A stretch of 60,396 bases of DNA from HGM12587 sp045128635 (GCA_045128635.1 JBGVRS010000197.1:1-60396); one strand, 5' to 3'. Shown: positions 8,470 to 17,650, counted from the stretch's first letter. A program made the numbers and translations. The notes: generated by a model not told the origin, from the sequence alone.

Positions 8470-9177
8470 TTAAACCTCCAATGCATTAAATAATCCACTA
8501 ATAACATTACTTCCTGATTTGGCTTTCTTCTTTGCGTTAGTGGTAGAAGTAATAAGGTTGTTTTCGAGAGCGCCTTCTATCAGAGGGGTTCCGGTTTTTC
8601 TCAATGCACCTTCTTTTACCAGTAATTCGTTGGCTAGTTCAGGATATACATAAGTATTTACCACTGTCTTGTACGCTTTCCGTTCAACCTTCAGTGTTTT
8701 TATTTCGGCTTTATATTGGGCAACAAGGTTTTCAAGTTCTTTGTTCTTTGCGGCCAAAATTTCATTGTTTTTCTTTTCATCCTCAAGTTGTTGATTTAAT
8801 TTATTATACTTTTCTAGATAGTAAACAGCAGAGTCTGCGACCTTTTTGTAATAGCAGTCTCGTTCATTTATCGCTTTGATAAGGCTATCCTTTGAACGAT
8901 TAGATTCTACTAATGCCGCAGCATCTACGGTCTGATAAGAAACGAGCGTGATGTAGTTGTCATCACTGAGGGATTTTTTCAGCTCTTCGATATATTCTAC
9001 AGCAATCGATGTACGGCGGAGTGTAGTAACGGGGTAGTCCGGATAACCGTTTCTGTTTATGTACCTTGTAATTTCAGCGGTTTTCAGCTTTTTGGTATCG
9101 TTGTTACATTCTTCATCAAAATATTTCTTTATAAGGTCTAAAAGAACGCTGTCTTCGATGAGTTTTGGTCGTGCCAT
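8470..9177 (-). CDS. TnpC-like coiled-coil transposition accessory protein
   Basis: A 235-residue protein whose first 70 residues (MARPKLIEDSVLLDLIKKYF, then an ITRYINRNGYPDYPVTTLRR segment) look like a small helical DNA-binding domain. A long coiled coil with an NQQLEDEKKNNEIL-type heptad pattern follows at about 105-165. This layout fits the TnpC-type accessory proteins found with Tn554-like recombinases, which influence orientation and efficiency of insertion. Its start lies four bases after the upstream recombinase stop, so the genes are translated together. The family assignment rests on context and overall layout, not on a catalytic motif. Confidence 0.65.
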   Translation of the reverse strand: MARPKLIEDSVLLDLIKKYFDEECNNDTKKLKTAEITRYINRNGYPDYPVTTLRRTSIAVEYIEELKKSLSDDNYITLVSYQTVDAAALVESNRSKDSLIKAINERDCYYKKVADSAVYYLEKYNKLNQQLEDEKKNNEILAAKNKELENLVAQYKAEIKTLKVERKAYKTVVNTYVYPELANELLVKEGALRKTGTPLIEGALENNLITSTTNAKKKAKSGSNVISGLFNALEV

Positions 9178-9181
9178 TTAT

Positions 9182-10846
9182 TTATTCCTCCGTTTTGTTC
9201 ATCAGTTTTTCTAAGAGATATGACTGGTATGAATACTTACTTGCCTTTAAGTTAAGCAACGCCTCTTGAATATTCTCTGTATTGCCCTTGTCCTCCATTA
9301 CAGACTGAATGGCGAGAAGAAGCGTTTTGCAGTCGTCTTCAATGCGACGCTTATAGATGTCATCTCCGGAAAAGTAGGAGTGGCCGTTCCTTCTGTGAAA
9401 GCCGCACACTTCGCAGTATCCAATCTCGCCATTAGGACCGATAGCCTGGATACAATCATTTTCTAAAAAATTCTGATAGTACTTTGAATAACAGAGTGTA
9501 CCATCAGGTAAAGTCACAGGCGTGCCGGCAGGAGGGAGTTGTTCCTGGTGGCTGATCTGATACTTCACATCTCCACTGATCATCTTGCGATATTGCCTGT
9601 AAGTTTTACATTCGATGAATGATAGGACGTTTGAATAATAATGACTTGCCATCTCAATATTCGTATGCCCGCCAAGAAGCATGGCTGTAACAGGAGTCGC
9701 ACCTTCCTCCATAAGGTTGAAGAATGCAATATGTCTTGCATCTCCAAGGTGGATGTAATGGATTTCTTTGTTCTTGTGATCAATATCCTCGTGATTGTAG
9801 TAAACTGTATATCCGTACTTATCCTGAATGACTTCTTTGTAGAAATATTTCAGGATAGTGTTCATATTCATATAAGTTAGGAATCTGCTGTCAGAATGCT
9901 TTTTCTGTCCCCATTTTTTATAATGCGGGTCTGTAACGAACAGGGTATCCAGTTCTGTTGATCCATATTGTTCAGTTTCTTTTCTGTATGTATCTATCAG
10001 TTTACCGATATAATCCGGAACCGGCTGTGGTACTGAAAGATAGGCATCTGCGATTTTATGGGGGTGCTCGCCGTTAGCACCACCTTTTAACTGATTTCGT
10101 CTAAGTTTTAGTATATACATGCCATCAGGACCGCTAGAAAGACAATTCCTTTCCAAAAGCAGAAATTCTCTTGGTCTTAATGGAATGGCTGCTGTAAGTT
10201 TCCACCAGATGTAAAGAGGGTAGTAAAAGATCCGGTCTTCTTTGGAAATATTACTTTCCCAGTAATCGTTTATGATATCGTCAAAATCCAGATAAGTATC
10301 AAACTCCGCAAGTTCACGCGGGTCAGAGTTTGCTCCGTCAGATTGAATGGCAGAATAATTATCCAGTGCGCTTGTTAAATGGTCGATCTTTTCGGAGTTC
10401 TCATCTGTGACAAGCAAGGAAAGGAAGTCGATCATACGGTTGGCAGAATAGAGCCTTAAATTAGCATTTTCTCCGCATACTTCCTCGTAATCTATCTCCA
10501 GGAGATGTTTTATATCTAGAAGCGTGCATTCAATACTGTTAAGTACGTTCTTGCCCAAAATAGAGATGGCATAGGCTTTTGCGTAATCAGTAAACATGCT
10601 GAAAGAAATGCCAAATACCGGTTCGTATTTCTTGTAAGTAAAGAGGTTAAAGTCAAAATAAAGACCTATATTGGCATATTCGTTCGTGGTGCGCCAGACA
10701 TTATCCTCGAAAGAGCATCCTGGCTTAATAACACCAGCTTCCTGATACTGCAGAAATCTTTCTTTTGCATAAGAGATGGATAAAAAATTCAGCTCTATGA
10801 AATTAAGGTGTGAAGAAAACAGGTTTTCAGCAAGGTTAACGTTCAT
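9182..10846 (-). CDS. tyrosine recombinase, third gene of the tripartite module
   Basis: The 554-residue protein carries the catalytic signs of a tyrosine recombinase: box I arginine in IPLRPREFLLLERN (about residues 215-228), box II in HLGDARHIAFF and GGHTNIEMASHYYSN, where GGH and the final Tyr occupy the usual histidine and nucleophile places. The C terminus adds a short cysteine motif, CEVCGFHRRN. Its ATG overlaps the stop of the upstream recombinase gene by one base (TAATG), so translation is coupled. Within the family such proteins work as a set of different recombinases that insert at a specific site. Confidence 0.85.
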   Translation of the reverse strand: MNVNLAENLFSSHLNFIELNFLSISYAKERFLQYQEAGVIKPGCSFEDNVWRTTNEYANIGLYFDFNLFTYKKYEPVFGISFSMFTDYAKAYAISILGKNVLNSIECTLLDIKHLLEIDYEEVCGENANLRLYSANRMIDFLSLLVTDENSEKIDHLTSALDNYSAIQSDGANSDPRELAEFDTYLDFDDIINDYWESNISKEDRIFYYPLYIWWKLTAAIPLRPREFLLLERNCLSSGPDGMYILKLRRNQLKGGANGEHPHKIADAYLSVPQPVPDYIGKLIDTYRKETEQYGSTELDTLFVTDPHYKKWGQKKHSDSRFLTYMNMNTILKYFYKEVIQDKYGYTVYYNHEDIDHKNKEIHYIHLGDARHIAFFNLMEEGATPVTAMLLGGHTNIEMASHYYSNVLSFIECKTYRQYRKMISGDVKYQISHQEQLPPAGTPVTLPDGTLCYSKYYQNFLENDCIQAIGPNGEIGYCEVCGFHRRNGHSYFSGDDIYKRRIEDDCKTLLLAIQSVMEDKGNTENIQEALLNLKASKYSYQSYLLEKLMNKTEE

Positions 10847-12726
10847 TATGTATTCTCCTTTATCAGTGTTTCGTAATCTTTGAAGACTTCTTCTCCATAC
10901 AGTTCGTATATTGCATCCAGCATTTCGTCCATTTTAGAGATAACGACATTCTCCAGAATATTCTTATACTTGGCTTTTTCGAAAGGGTTGTCTGTTGAAA
11001 AATATAAGCCTTTTAGTCTGTTGTATTCTGAAGTCATTTCGAACAGAGTAGTACGCGTAGCGAGTCCATATCCGCACGCAGCACAAAGACGTTTCTTGTC
11101 ATAAGGACATGGTTTGCGAAGCGCCGTCATTAAACAAGGGCACCCGTGCTGCTTTGAAAATGCCTCTCCTGAGCTGATTCTGTGAATCACTGTAAGTACG
11201 TCTACCTCATCGGTAATAAGCTCCTGGATGGTCCTTCTGGCAGAAATACGGTGGTTATCTACAACGGTCACGATAGTCTCAATCTCTTTAGGATTCAGAT
11301 CCATTGTTTTGATGATCTTTGTCTGGTTCTTCGGAGAGAGTCTTTCGAAATCATCACCCAGTGCCATTTTTAAGAGAAGAGAGGACATGAACGAGAACAC
11401 GCCTCGCTCTAGCATTTCAAAGGCAACAAACTCCGGTGTGAGCTTGCTTAATTTTGCATCCTTTAAATATTCAAAAGTGGTATGGGCAAATTCTCCATAA
11501 GTACCTTTGTGGCTTCGTGCAAGGGCCGCAAGATAGTAGCCTTTAACACGGAATCCACCGGCTGCGTCTGGAATATCTTCGTCGGCAACCATGCAGACGT
11601 CTTGTAAAAATGATTTTGTGGCAGAGATAGAACGGAAATCGTTATACAAAAAGAGTTCACCGAACTCTTCGCCCATATATCTGGTGATCTCTTGATAGGT
11701 GCTTATCTTTCGGATAATAGGTTCTTTAGGCTTGCCTATAATATCCCTGTGCGCCTGTGCAAGGGCAAAGAGCTTACCAAACAAAGTTTCGCAGGAGAGA
11801 GGAATATCAAAGACTATTGGTACCACATTGGAAGTGTCTTTTGTTTTATTGGGCGTCAACGGAAGCCAGCTCATGTTTTTGGTGATGGATAAGAGAACTC
11901 CTTTTGCATCGTTGTTAGTGAATGTCCCATTCTTTATTCTTTCAAGAACTTCTTCGGGAGGATACGGAAGACGAGGGTGATATATACGCTCCATATCTGT
12001 AAGGCGGAGCGGTCTTATAAAATGAAGTGCAAGATACAGCCAGGTATCCGTATAATTCTTTGACTCAGCTGCTTTCTGGAACATTTCATTGTCTTCAATG
12101 TATTCTTCGGCAAAAAGATAATAAACAAGCTCGATATAATCGTCAAAGTCATAAGCTTGGCTCTGAATGTCCATGGTATATCGTTTGCTCATTACGTAGT
12201 CTTTTTGATACGTGGTTTTGTAGTTCAGTCTCATCCAGGCAAGGAAGAATGTGAATATATCTCCGTATGTTTTTGTCAGGTCGAAAGTAGCATGTGATAT
12301 CAATGTTTCCAACTCGCTGTCCTTGTAAAAAAACAGGTCTTTTTCAAGGCGGTACAACATAAAATCTATGATATGATATTTTGTTTCTTCGTCCACCATG
12401 AATTCAATCTGTTTCTTGTCTTTATTCTGTTCTTTTTTCTTTACTTTTTTATTTTCTTCATTCAGTTCATTCAGAAATTTATGAAAACGGCGGTCTGTCT
12501 CAGGAAATCTTTTTTTGAAATGTTCGTATAAAGTTTCCAGCGTACCGCCTAAAAAGCTGGTGAGCTCCATTGAGAAACGTTCAGCCTGGGAATCTGTAAG
12601 CAGGATTTTTCCTTGCAGTAGGGTAGGTTTTTCGCCAAACCATTCGTTGTCCACAAAAAATGTGACAATGTCTTCTATAGATTTATCGGTGTTAAATTCT
12701 TTTATAAATTCTTTAAATTCTTTCAT
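10846..12726 (-). CDS. large TnpB-like recombinase, second gene of the tripartite module
   Basis: A protein of about 626 residues, coupled to its neighbours by overlaps at both ends. The length and position match TnpB of Tn554-type modules. An RPLRLTDMERI segment (about 245-255) may be the box I arginine region. The C-terminal quarter has a cysteine cluster (CPCLMTALRKPCPYDKKRLC then CGYG). I cannot see a clear HxxR or nucleophilic Tyr, so the assignment rests on context. I choose ATG 12726 (MKEFKEFIK), preceded by AAGAAG; an in-frame start at 12771 lies well inside the upstream gene. Confidence 0.7.
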   Translation of the reverse strand: MKEFKEFIKEFNTDKSIEDIVTFFVDNEWFGEKPTLLQGKILLTDSQAERFSMELTSFLGGTLETLYEHFKKRFPETDRRFHKFLNELNEENKKVKKKEQNKDKKQIEFMVDEETKYHIIDFMLYRLEKDLFFYKDSELETLISHATFDLTKTYGDIFTFFLAWMRLNYKTTYQKDYVMSKRYTMDIQSQAYDFDDYIELVYYLFAEEYIEDNEMFQKAAESKNYTDTWLYLALHFIRPLRLTDMERIYHPRLPYPPEEVLERIKNGTFTNNDAKGVLLSITKNMSWLPLTPNKTKDTSNVVPIVFDIPLSCETLFGKLFALAQAHRDIIGKPKEPIIRKISTYQEITRYMGEEFGELFLYNDFRSISATKSFLQDVCMVADEDIPDAAGGFRVKGYYLAALARSHKGTYGEFAHTTFEYLKDAKLSKLTPEFVAFEMLERGVFSFMSSLLLKMALGDDFERLSPKNQTKIIKTMDLNPKEIETIVTVVDNHRISARRTIQELITDEVDVLTVIHRISSGEAFSKQHGCPCLMTALRKPCPYDKKRLCAACGYGLATRTTLFEMTSEYNRLKGLYFSTDNPFEKAKYKNILENVVISKMDEMLDAIYELYGEEVFKDYETLIKENT

Positions 12727-13984
12727 TGTGTTTCTTCTTTGCTGCCCAGAGGGTATAGTTAAATGTTTCATTCGTTATCTTGGAATACTGTTTTTCAAGG
12801 TCGCCTTTACTGTCTATGTAAGTAAGGGCACTTTCAGGAGATTTATCTCCTCTAAAATCCTTTAGAACACCCGGGTTCTCAATGCCGGAAAGTACGAGCT
12901 GAACTGTATACCAATGTCTAAATACATGAGGAGAAAGAGTGTTTTCCATGAGCGTCTGACCATAGAGTACGACCTCTGGGTCGTTGCTTTTAAGATAAAT
13001 AGGTATCATCTCATCTTTGATGATACTCTGAAATTTTTTATAATAACTGTCATAGGTCATCGCTTTTCCATGACTATTCACGGAAAATGGACTGTATTCT
13101 GCTTCGTATGGTTTGCCTTCCATGTATTCTGTATAGATGTTGTAGGCTTCTCTGTAAGCCTCTAAGAAGATATCAGGAACGCGTGCTTCACGCTCCTTTT
13201 TAATACCGCCAACGCATATTAGGTCACTTCTTAGATTAAGCTCGTTTTTTAGATCTATCGTTACACGACGAAGCTCACCCTGTACCTCCTTAATCTTGAT
13301 TCCACCAACATCCCTGCGTCTTACGTTGCAGGCTTCCGAAGGGCGCAGTCCTGCAAACGCCTGATGCATGACAATGCCTAAAATATCCTTGTGATGTTCT
13401 ACAATATGGTCGAACAGGAGTACAAAAGCACTGTTCGGAATATCTCTGTAGATAGGTTTTTTGACTTCCGGAATAAAAAGGACGTCAAATACTGGAATCT
13501 TGTTTTTGTAGGCTTTGCCGTGTTTGTCACGCTTGTTAACATATCGATACATGTCTTCTTTTTTGATGTTACATCCAGATTTTTTGTCATCTATGAGATT
13601 GTGGTAAAAGTCAAGGACTGCTTTGACACATTTTTTAACAGTATCTTCATCTCGATGTACAAATTCGTCATCGTCTGGAAGTTCATGTAGTCCATAGGCA
13701 TTTAAAAAATCTCTGCCGATGTCTACCGTCAGTTCAGAAAGGCAGTTTATTCCTGCTGTGAAAAAAGCATAGTTTAAGAACTTGCTTACATAGACAGATC
13801 TTTTGTTTCCGTTTTCATTGAATCTTTTAATCTTTCTGTCTGGATTTTTCAAATATTTATGAAAGTCTGTGAATGTTTTAGAGCCATCTGCATGACACAT
13901 GACAATGAAATTTTTTGTCACTAAGTAATTATTTGCATAGACAAAGGTGTGTTCATAAGTTGAGAATCGTTCTGTCTTATTCAT
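12713..13984 (-). CDS. TnpA-like tyrosine recombinase, first gene of the tripartite module
   Basis: A 423-residue integrase. It has the box I arginine in FAGLRPSEACNVRRRDV (about 208-224), HVFRHWYTVQLVLSG as the HxxR box (about 360-374) and a nucleophile candidate in SPESALTYID (about 389-398). The usual histidine of the GHxS box is Asp/Lys here (RGDKSPES). The N-terminal part resembles a core-binding domain. It is the first gene of a leftward operon in which three recombinase genes overlap head to tail, as in Tn554-type elements. The operon promoter should lie in 13985-14160. Confidence 0.88.
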   Translation of the reverse strand: MNKTERFSTYEHTFVYANNYLVTKNFIVMCHADGSKTFTDFHKYLKNPDRKIKRFNENGNKRSVYVSKFLNYAFFTAGINCLSELTVDIGRDFLNAYGLHELPDDDEFVHRDEDTVKKCVKAVLDFYHNLIDDKKSGCNIKKEDMYRYVNKRDKHGKAYKNKIPVFDVLFIPEVKKPIYRDIPNSAFVLLFDHIVEHHKDILGIVMHQAFAGLRPSEACNVRRRDVGGIKIKEVQGELRRVTIDLKNELNLRSDLICVGGIKKEREARVPDIFLEAYREAYNIYTEYMEGKPYEAEYSPFSVNSHGKAMTYDSYYKKFQSIIKDEMIPIYLKSNDPEVVLYGQTLMENTLSPHVFRHWYTVQLVLSGIENPGVLKDFRGDKSPESALTYIDSKGDLEKQYSKITNETFNYTLWAAKKKHNERI

Positions 13985-14022
13985 ATGTGCAGTTGATGTT
14001 CCTTTCTTTTGCTAAAAATAAA

Positions 14023-14094
14023 AAATGCACCTCGCATAATAAAAGGGTTAAACACTGGTGTGTATCGTTCCGTTTTCTTATGCGAAATGCATTT
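14023..14094. promoter_or_regulatory. interrupted dyad between recombinase operon and regulators
   Basis: AAATGCA (14023-14029) and CGCATAA (14033-14039) pair with TTATGCG (14078-14084) and TGCATTT (14088-14094), giving two 7-bp stems separated by 3-nt internal loops. It lies in the 175-bp gap upstream of the recombinase operon. It may be an operator or a leader hairpin for that operon; the sequence does not decide. Confidence 0.5.
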
Positions 14095-14159
14095 ATAATT
14101 CGTTGCGTTGTTGTAGATTAAACTACAGTCTGTATTTATTATTAGATTTTTTGTTTTGT

Positions 14160-14420
14160 TTATTTAGAACTGGAATCAGGATTTTCATCTAAAAAAAATT
14201 CTTCGTAAGAAACACCGTACAATTCTTTTAAGCGTTTCAAAACACTTATTCGTATATGATATTTTCCAGTTTCCATTTTTGTAATGATATCGCGACTGAT
14301 GGGGTATCCTTCTTCTTGTAATAAGGCTGCCAGTGCCGCTTGTGAATACTTATTAGATCGTCTCAACCTTTGTAAATTATCTCCTATGGAGATGTCTTGT
14401 TTCAAATTCATTATTATCAC
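14160..14420 (-). CDS. XRE-family helix-turn-helix regulator
   Basis: An 86-residue Cro/CI-type protein. Its HTH runs from IGDNLQRLRRSNKYSQAALA to ISRDIITKMETGKYHIRISV, followed by LKRLKELYGVSYEEFFLDE. It lies just upstream of the recombinase operon in the same orientation and divergent from another XRE gene, a common switch layout in mobile elements. The likely start is GTG at 14420, with AGGACA five bases upstream; ATG 14411 is the alternative. Confidence 0.82.
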   Translation of the reverse strand: MIIMNLKQDISIGDNLQRLRRSNKYSQAALAALLQEEGYPISRDIITKMETGKYHIRISVLKRLKELYGVSYEEFFLDENPDSSSK

Positions 14421-14641
14421 TATGTGTCCTTGTTTGAATATGTACCTTTATCTAGTATAGACTATAAAACTTCACAAATGTGGGATGTATATATCCCAAT
14501 TTAAGACAATAGTGTAAAATGTAGATGGGATACTTCTACTATAAATGTGTTGGAGTTTATCGCACAGAGGCCAATTTTGGTCCCTTTGCGAAAAAAAGAA
14601 ATAGGTATAAAATAGCAACACAAGAAACCGCGGGAGATAAA

Positions 14642-14863
14642 ATGGAAAATAATTTAAAGAAAATACGACTAGAAAAACAGTTATCCTTAAATGAGTGTGT
14701 CAAAAAGACGGGAATTTCTAAGCAGACGCTAAAACGGTATGAACGTGGGAAAACAACGATCGGGATGGAACATATACTAAACCTGAGTGAACTTTATGGA
14801 GTCTCACTGGATGAGATCTTTGATCGAAAAGAAAAAAGAATTTCTAAAGAGGAGGAGCAATAG
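14642..14863 (+). CDS. XRE-family helix-turn-helix regulator
   Basis: A 73-residue single-domain DNA-binding protein: MENNLKKIRLEKQLSLNECV, then KTGISKQTLKRYERGKTTIG as the HTH and LSELYGVSLDEIFDR. Start at ATG 14642 behind GGGAG; upstream codons lack a binding site and are poorly coding. It is divergent from the XRE gene at 14160-14420, so both may be controlled from the 220-bp gap between them. Confidence 0.82.
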   Translation: MENNLKKIRLEKQLSLNECVKKTGISKQTLKRYERGKTTIGMEHILNLSELYGVSLDEIFDRKEKRISKEEEQ

Positions 14864-14921
14864 TTTATTGCGATATGCTTTCATGAATACTAAAGATAAA
14901 AACGGTAATGTCGTATGTTAG

Positions 14922-14969
14922 ACACACCTCAACTTTTCATATGAGTGAAAAGCTGTTGTGTGTTTTTTT
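14922..14969 (+). terminator. hairpin terminator or attenuator before the 111-residue gene
   Basis: ACACACC with TCAACTTTTCA pairs imperfectly with TGAAAAGCTG and TTGTGTGT around a short loop, followed by seven T. It lies between the XRE gene and the next coding region and probably ends the XRE transcript. Confidence 0.7.
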
Positions 14970-14985
14970 GTAAAGGAGACCAACT

Positions 14986-15321
14986 ATGGAAAAATTAACA
15001 CTAAAAAAACTGAATTTACTATGTAAAGCATTGATGAATTGGGATCCAGAGAAGGTGGAAATGCGATTTTATGGTGAACGAAAAGAAATGGTGAAAGAAC
15101 TGAATAGTTGTAGCGAACAGGAAATTGAATTATTTCTTTCAGGATTCTTTTGCGAAAACCCAATTGTGGAAGCACTTGCTGATGGACAGATCGATATAGA
15201 ACAATTCTCGGCAGCTAAAAAGGTGCAGATTTTTATTCGTCGAGGTTTAATGCTTTGTTATTTGACAAACCATGAACCTGGATTGGTGGTAAAACCGTAT
15301 TGGAAGGAGCAACAGAATTAG
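14986..15321 (+). CDS. hypothetical protein, 111 residues
   Basis: A small soluble protein starting MEKLTLKKLNLLCKALMNWD, with mixed charge and mostly predicted helix. There is no motif I recognise. A good AAGGAG site precedes the ATG, and the next gene follows 15 bases later, so this is the first gene of a small rightward operon in the element's regulatory region. Confidence 0.6.
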   Translation: MEKLTLKKLNLLCKALMNWDPEKVEMRFYGERKEMVKELNSCSEQEIELFLSGFFCENPIVEALADGQIDIEQFSAAKKVQIFIRRGLMLCYLTNHEPGLVVKPYWKEQQN

Positions 15322-15336
15322 AAACGGGGGAATGCA

Positions 15337-15777
15337 ATGGAACACAAGCTTCAGTATGAAATTATACAAAAGGCCTGGGAGAAAGAGGTTACGGAAGAAG
15401 TAGAAGCAGCAAGAAAAGAGACTCTTGCCTGTATGAACATCGGTCTGAAAAAAGTGGAGACCATAGTTGAAAGTCTGAAAAAGGATAGGGAACAGATCTT
15501 AATGTACATGGAGGAGTCTGGCGCAACAAAACAGGACATAGAAAATCATGAGACAAGCTTAAAGCAGACGGATATGGATATCAGTTATGGAGAGCGGCTG
15601 TATGATGTATTAAAAGGATTTATACAATGTTATCAGGAGATATGGAACGAAGTGCAGTTATCAGAAGAAGAACAGAAAGCACGGAAGCGGTGGATGCTTG
15701 AATCCATGTTGTTTCTGGTAACGGATGAAAACTCTAGTTGTGAAGACTTCGGTTTTCCGATACTTGGAACAATATAA
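15337..15777 (+). CDS. hypothetical coiled-coil protein, 146 residues
   Basis: A Glu/Lys-rich, almost wholly helical protein. Coiled-coil character is strongest at about residues 10-100 (for example EVEAARKETLACMNIGLKKV). There is no signal peptide and no catalytic motif. It lies 15 bases after the previous gene in the same small operon. Confidence 0.6.
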   Translation: MEHKLQYEIIQKAWEKEVTEEVEAARKETLACMNIGLKKVETIVESLKKDREQILMYMEESGATKQDIENHETSLKQTDMDISYGERLYDVLKGFIQCYQEIWNEVQLSEEEQKARKRWMLESMLFLVTDENSSCEDFGFPILGTI

Positions 15778-15792
15778 GGGAGGGGAATGTTT

Positions 15793-15876
15793 ATGAAAGT
15801 AACATCCGCGTTAGCTGACAAAAAGATAACAGAAAGCTTCGGCGCTAATTATTTATACACGATAAATAAATCATAA
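15793..15876 (+). CDS. possible 27-residue small protein
   Basis: ATG at 15793 follows a strong GGGAGGGG site and opens a frame MKVTSALADKKITESFGANY ending KS at TAA 15876. It may be a real microprotein or the surviving head of a longer gene. Evidence is only the ribosome-binding site and position. Confidence 0.3.
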   Translation: MKVTSALADKKITESFGANYLYTINKS

Positions 15877-15948
15877 AAACTTGCTGTTATAACAGTGCAC
15901 AGGGAAGTTTCGGTTTCAACTGTGCATTACTTAAAGGAGAACAGGCGG

Positions 15949-16644
15949 ATGTATTTTGCGATAGATTATGAGAATGTGGGAAATAACGGGATGAAGGGCA
16001 GTGAATACCTGTCTGAAGGAGATATAGTAGAATTGTTCTTCAGTGATGCAGGTCCTACGATATCACAAGGGATTTTCGAGAACATGAAAAATGCGAAATG
16101 CAGACTGTTGATATGCAAGCTGCAAAACCAAAGAAAGAATGCATTGGATTTTTACATAGCGACCAGACTTGGAGAGATGATTGGAGGAGGATATCAGGAA
16201 TCTATCGCGATAATCAGCAATGATAAAGGTTTCAAAGCAGTACAGGAATACTGGAGGGAGTGTTCCGAACCTAAAAGAAGGATCCTTCTTGCCGGAACCA
16301 TCACAGAAGGTATTATTGCTGCAAACCGAGCTGATGAGCGTACGAGAATGCTACGTCATCAGGAAAAGATAGTAAACATCGAAGTGGAATATGCAAGATA
16401 CGAAGAAGCGAGACGCATTCGAAAATTATTGGAAGAACAGTTCCATGATACGGAGTATGCCGCTCATCTGGAAAAAATAGAGGAAGTGTATAAACACAGG
16501 GATAACAAAAAGGTTCTGTATCTGGATTCGTTAAAATGTTTTGGAAGAAAGGACGGAGTGCAGATATATAACCGGATGAAGCAGATCATAGAAGGAGACA
16601 GCCATGACAGATTTGAATGTGAAGATACTGGAAGTGAAAAATAA
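15949..16644 (+). CDS. PIN/NYN-like nuclease-fold protein
   Basis: A protein of about 231 residues starting MYFAIDYENVGNNG, where AIDYENV is the first acidic strand of PIN/NYN-type folds. Later acidic positions are in DFYIATRLGEMI (about 67-78) and IISNDKGFKAVQEYW (about 88-102), as in this fold. These domains usually cleave RNA with metal-bound Asp residues. The C-terminal part is charged and helical. Start at ATG 15949 behind AAAGGAGA; an upstream in-frame ATG at 15895 lacks a site. It overlaps the next gene by 41 bases. RNA or DNA processing is inferred from the fold only. Confidence 0.68.
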   Translation: MYFAIDYENVGNNGMKGSEYLSEGDIVELFFSDAGPTISQGIFENMKNAKCRLLICKLQNQRKNALDFYIATRLGEMIGGGYQESIAIISNDKGFKAVQEYWRECSEPKRRILLAGTITEGIIAANRADERTRMLRHQEKIVNIEVEYARYEEARRIRKLLEEQFHDTEYAAHLEKIEEVYKHRDNKKVLYLDSLKCFGRKDGVQIYNRMKQIIEGDSHDRFECEDTGSEK

Positions 16645-16960
16645 AAGTAATGTTTATGAAAGCTGGATTCAACAGCTCCGGCGGGATGAAAAGTATATAC
16701 AGGCATGCATGGAGGTGGAGAATGCAGAAACCATGTATAAAACCCTTGATCTGACTGCGTATCAAAGAACGTTCATTGATGACTATGTCAGAAGTATCGT
16801 AATCGCAATGGGACGGGCAAATGATGTGTGTTATATTGCCGGCATAAAGGATGCACTTTCCTTGGAACTACCGGAAACAGACCATAACCAGGAACTGCGA
16901 AAGAGTGTTCAGAGGTGTTATGCGTTTCTGGAAGAACAAAGAAGGAGGAACCAAGAATGA
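16604..16960 (+). CDS. hypothetical protein, 118 residues
   Basis: Starts inside the end of the PIN-like gene behind AAGGAGACAGCC and shares a four-base ATGA overlap with the next gene, which argues for co-translation. It is a soluble, helical protein with no recognised motif (MTDLNVKILEVKNKSNVYES at the start; a cysteine in DVCYIAGIKDALS near residue 78). Confidence 0.58.
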   Translation: MTDLNVKILEVKNKSNVYESWIQQLRRDEKYIQACMEVENAETMYKTLDLTAYQRTFIDDYVRSIVIAMGRANDVCYIAGIKDALSLELPETDHNQELRKSVQRCYAFLEEQRRRNQE

Positions 16961-17232
16961 TAACGATAGAAGAACTAAAGAAAAGGGCAGACGAATTGTG
17001 TAAGGAAATTGGCTTGCCGGAGTGTGATGTAATGGTGCATATCAGGATGGATGATTATATTGGTATGTTCGGTGAAGCGGATGGTGGCTGCATGGTCATT
17101 TATGAAATGTATAATCCAAAGAAATATTGTGTAACTGTTCCTAAAGATGTACTGGATGACAGAGAACTGGTATATGGCACTCTTGAAGCACACCTTTGGA
17201 ATTACAAAGAATTTATGGAAGAGGAAAAATAA
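16957..17232 (+). CDS. hypothetical protein, 91 residues
   Basis: ATG 16957 follows AAGGAGG and overlaps the preceding stop. The product (MITIEELKKRADELCKEIGL...) has an alpha/beta pattern with several Gly and Met residues in the middle (YIGMFGEADGGCMVIYEMYN). No family recognised. Last gene of the small operon; a bidirectional terminator follows. Confidence 0.58.
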   Translation: MITIEELKKRADELCKEIGLPECDVMVHIRMDDYIGMFGEADGGCMVIYEMYNPKKYCVTVPKDVLDDRELVYGTLEAHLWNYKEFMEEEK

Positions 17233-17274
17233 TAGTTGAATAACGAAAAGAAGAATAAGTATATGTCCTTAAAA

Positions 17275-17314
17275 CAAAAGCTGTGAGAAAAATCGTTGTT
17301 TTACTCACAGCTTT
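17275..17314. terminator. bidirectional terminator between convergent genes
   Basis: A perfect 11-bp stem AAAGCTGTGAG / CTCACAGCTTT (17277-17287 with 17304-17314) lies where the rightward operon and the leftward XRE gene meet. Confidence 0.8.
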
Positions 17315-17510
17315 ATCTTGTAAATTCAATTATATCATTTGGTGTACATTCTAAAATCTCACAGAGTCTTTCAAGTGTAAATACAGTGATACCTCTATTA
17401 TGCTTCAAATTGTTAATTGTTCTTGGATTTATTCCATACTTATTTATTAAAGTATACGTTGTAATACCTTTGTTAAGCATTGTCTTCCATAATGGGGCGT
17501 AACTAATCAA
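17313..17510 (-). CDS. small XRE/Cro-type repressor
   Basis: A 65-residue HTH protein. TLINKYGINPRTINNLKHNR is the DNA-binding helix-turn-helix, and LERLCEILECTPNDIIEF is the typical C-terminal helix of Firmicutes Cro/CI regulators. It is encoded opposite to its neighbours and its stop lies in the shared terminator. It probably controls adjacent element genes. Confidence 0.8.
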   Translation of the reverse strand: MISYAPLWKTMLNKGITTYTLINKYGINPRTINNLKHNRGITVFTLERLCEILECTPNDIIEFTR

Positions 17511-17650
17511 TATATCACTTCCTTTACCATTGATATGATAATTATCCGAATATAGTTTGGAATTGAATATACTGAAATATGTAACTATAATAACGATTAA
17601 CAGGAAGAACAGATTAGTAGAAAACTATGAAGTAAAGGAGGAAACAAAAA

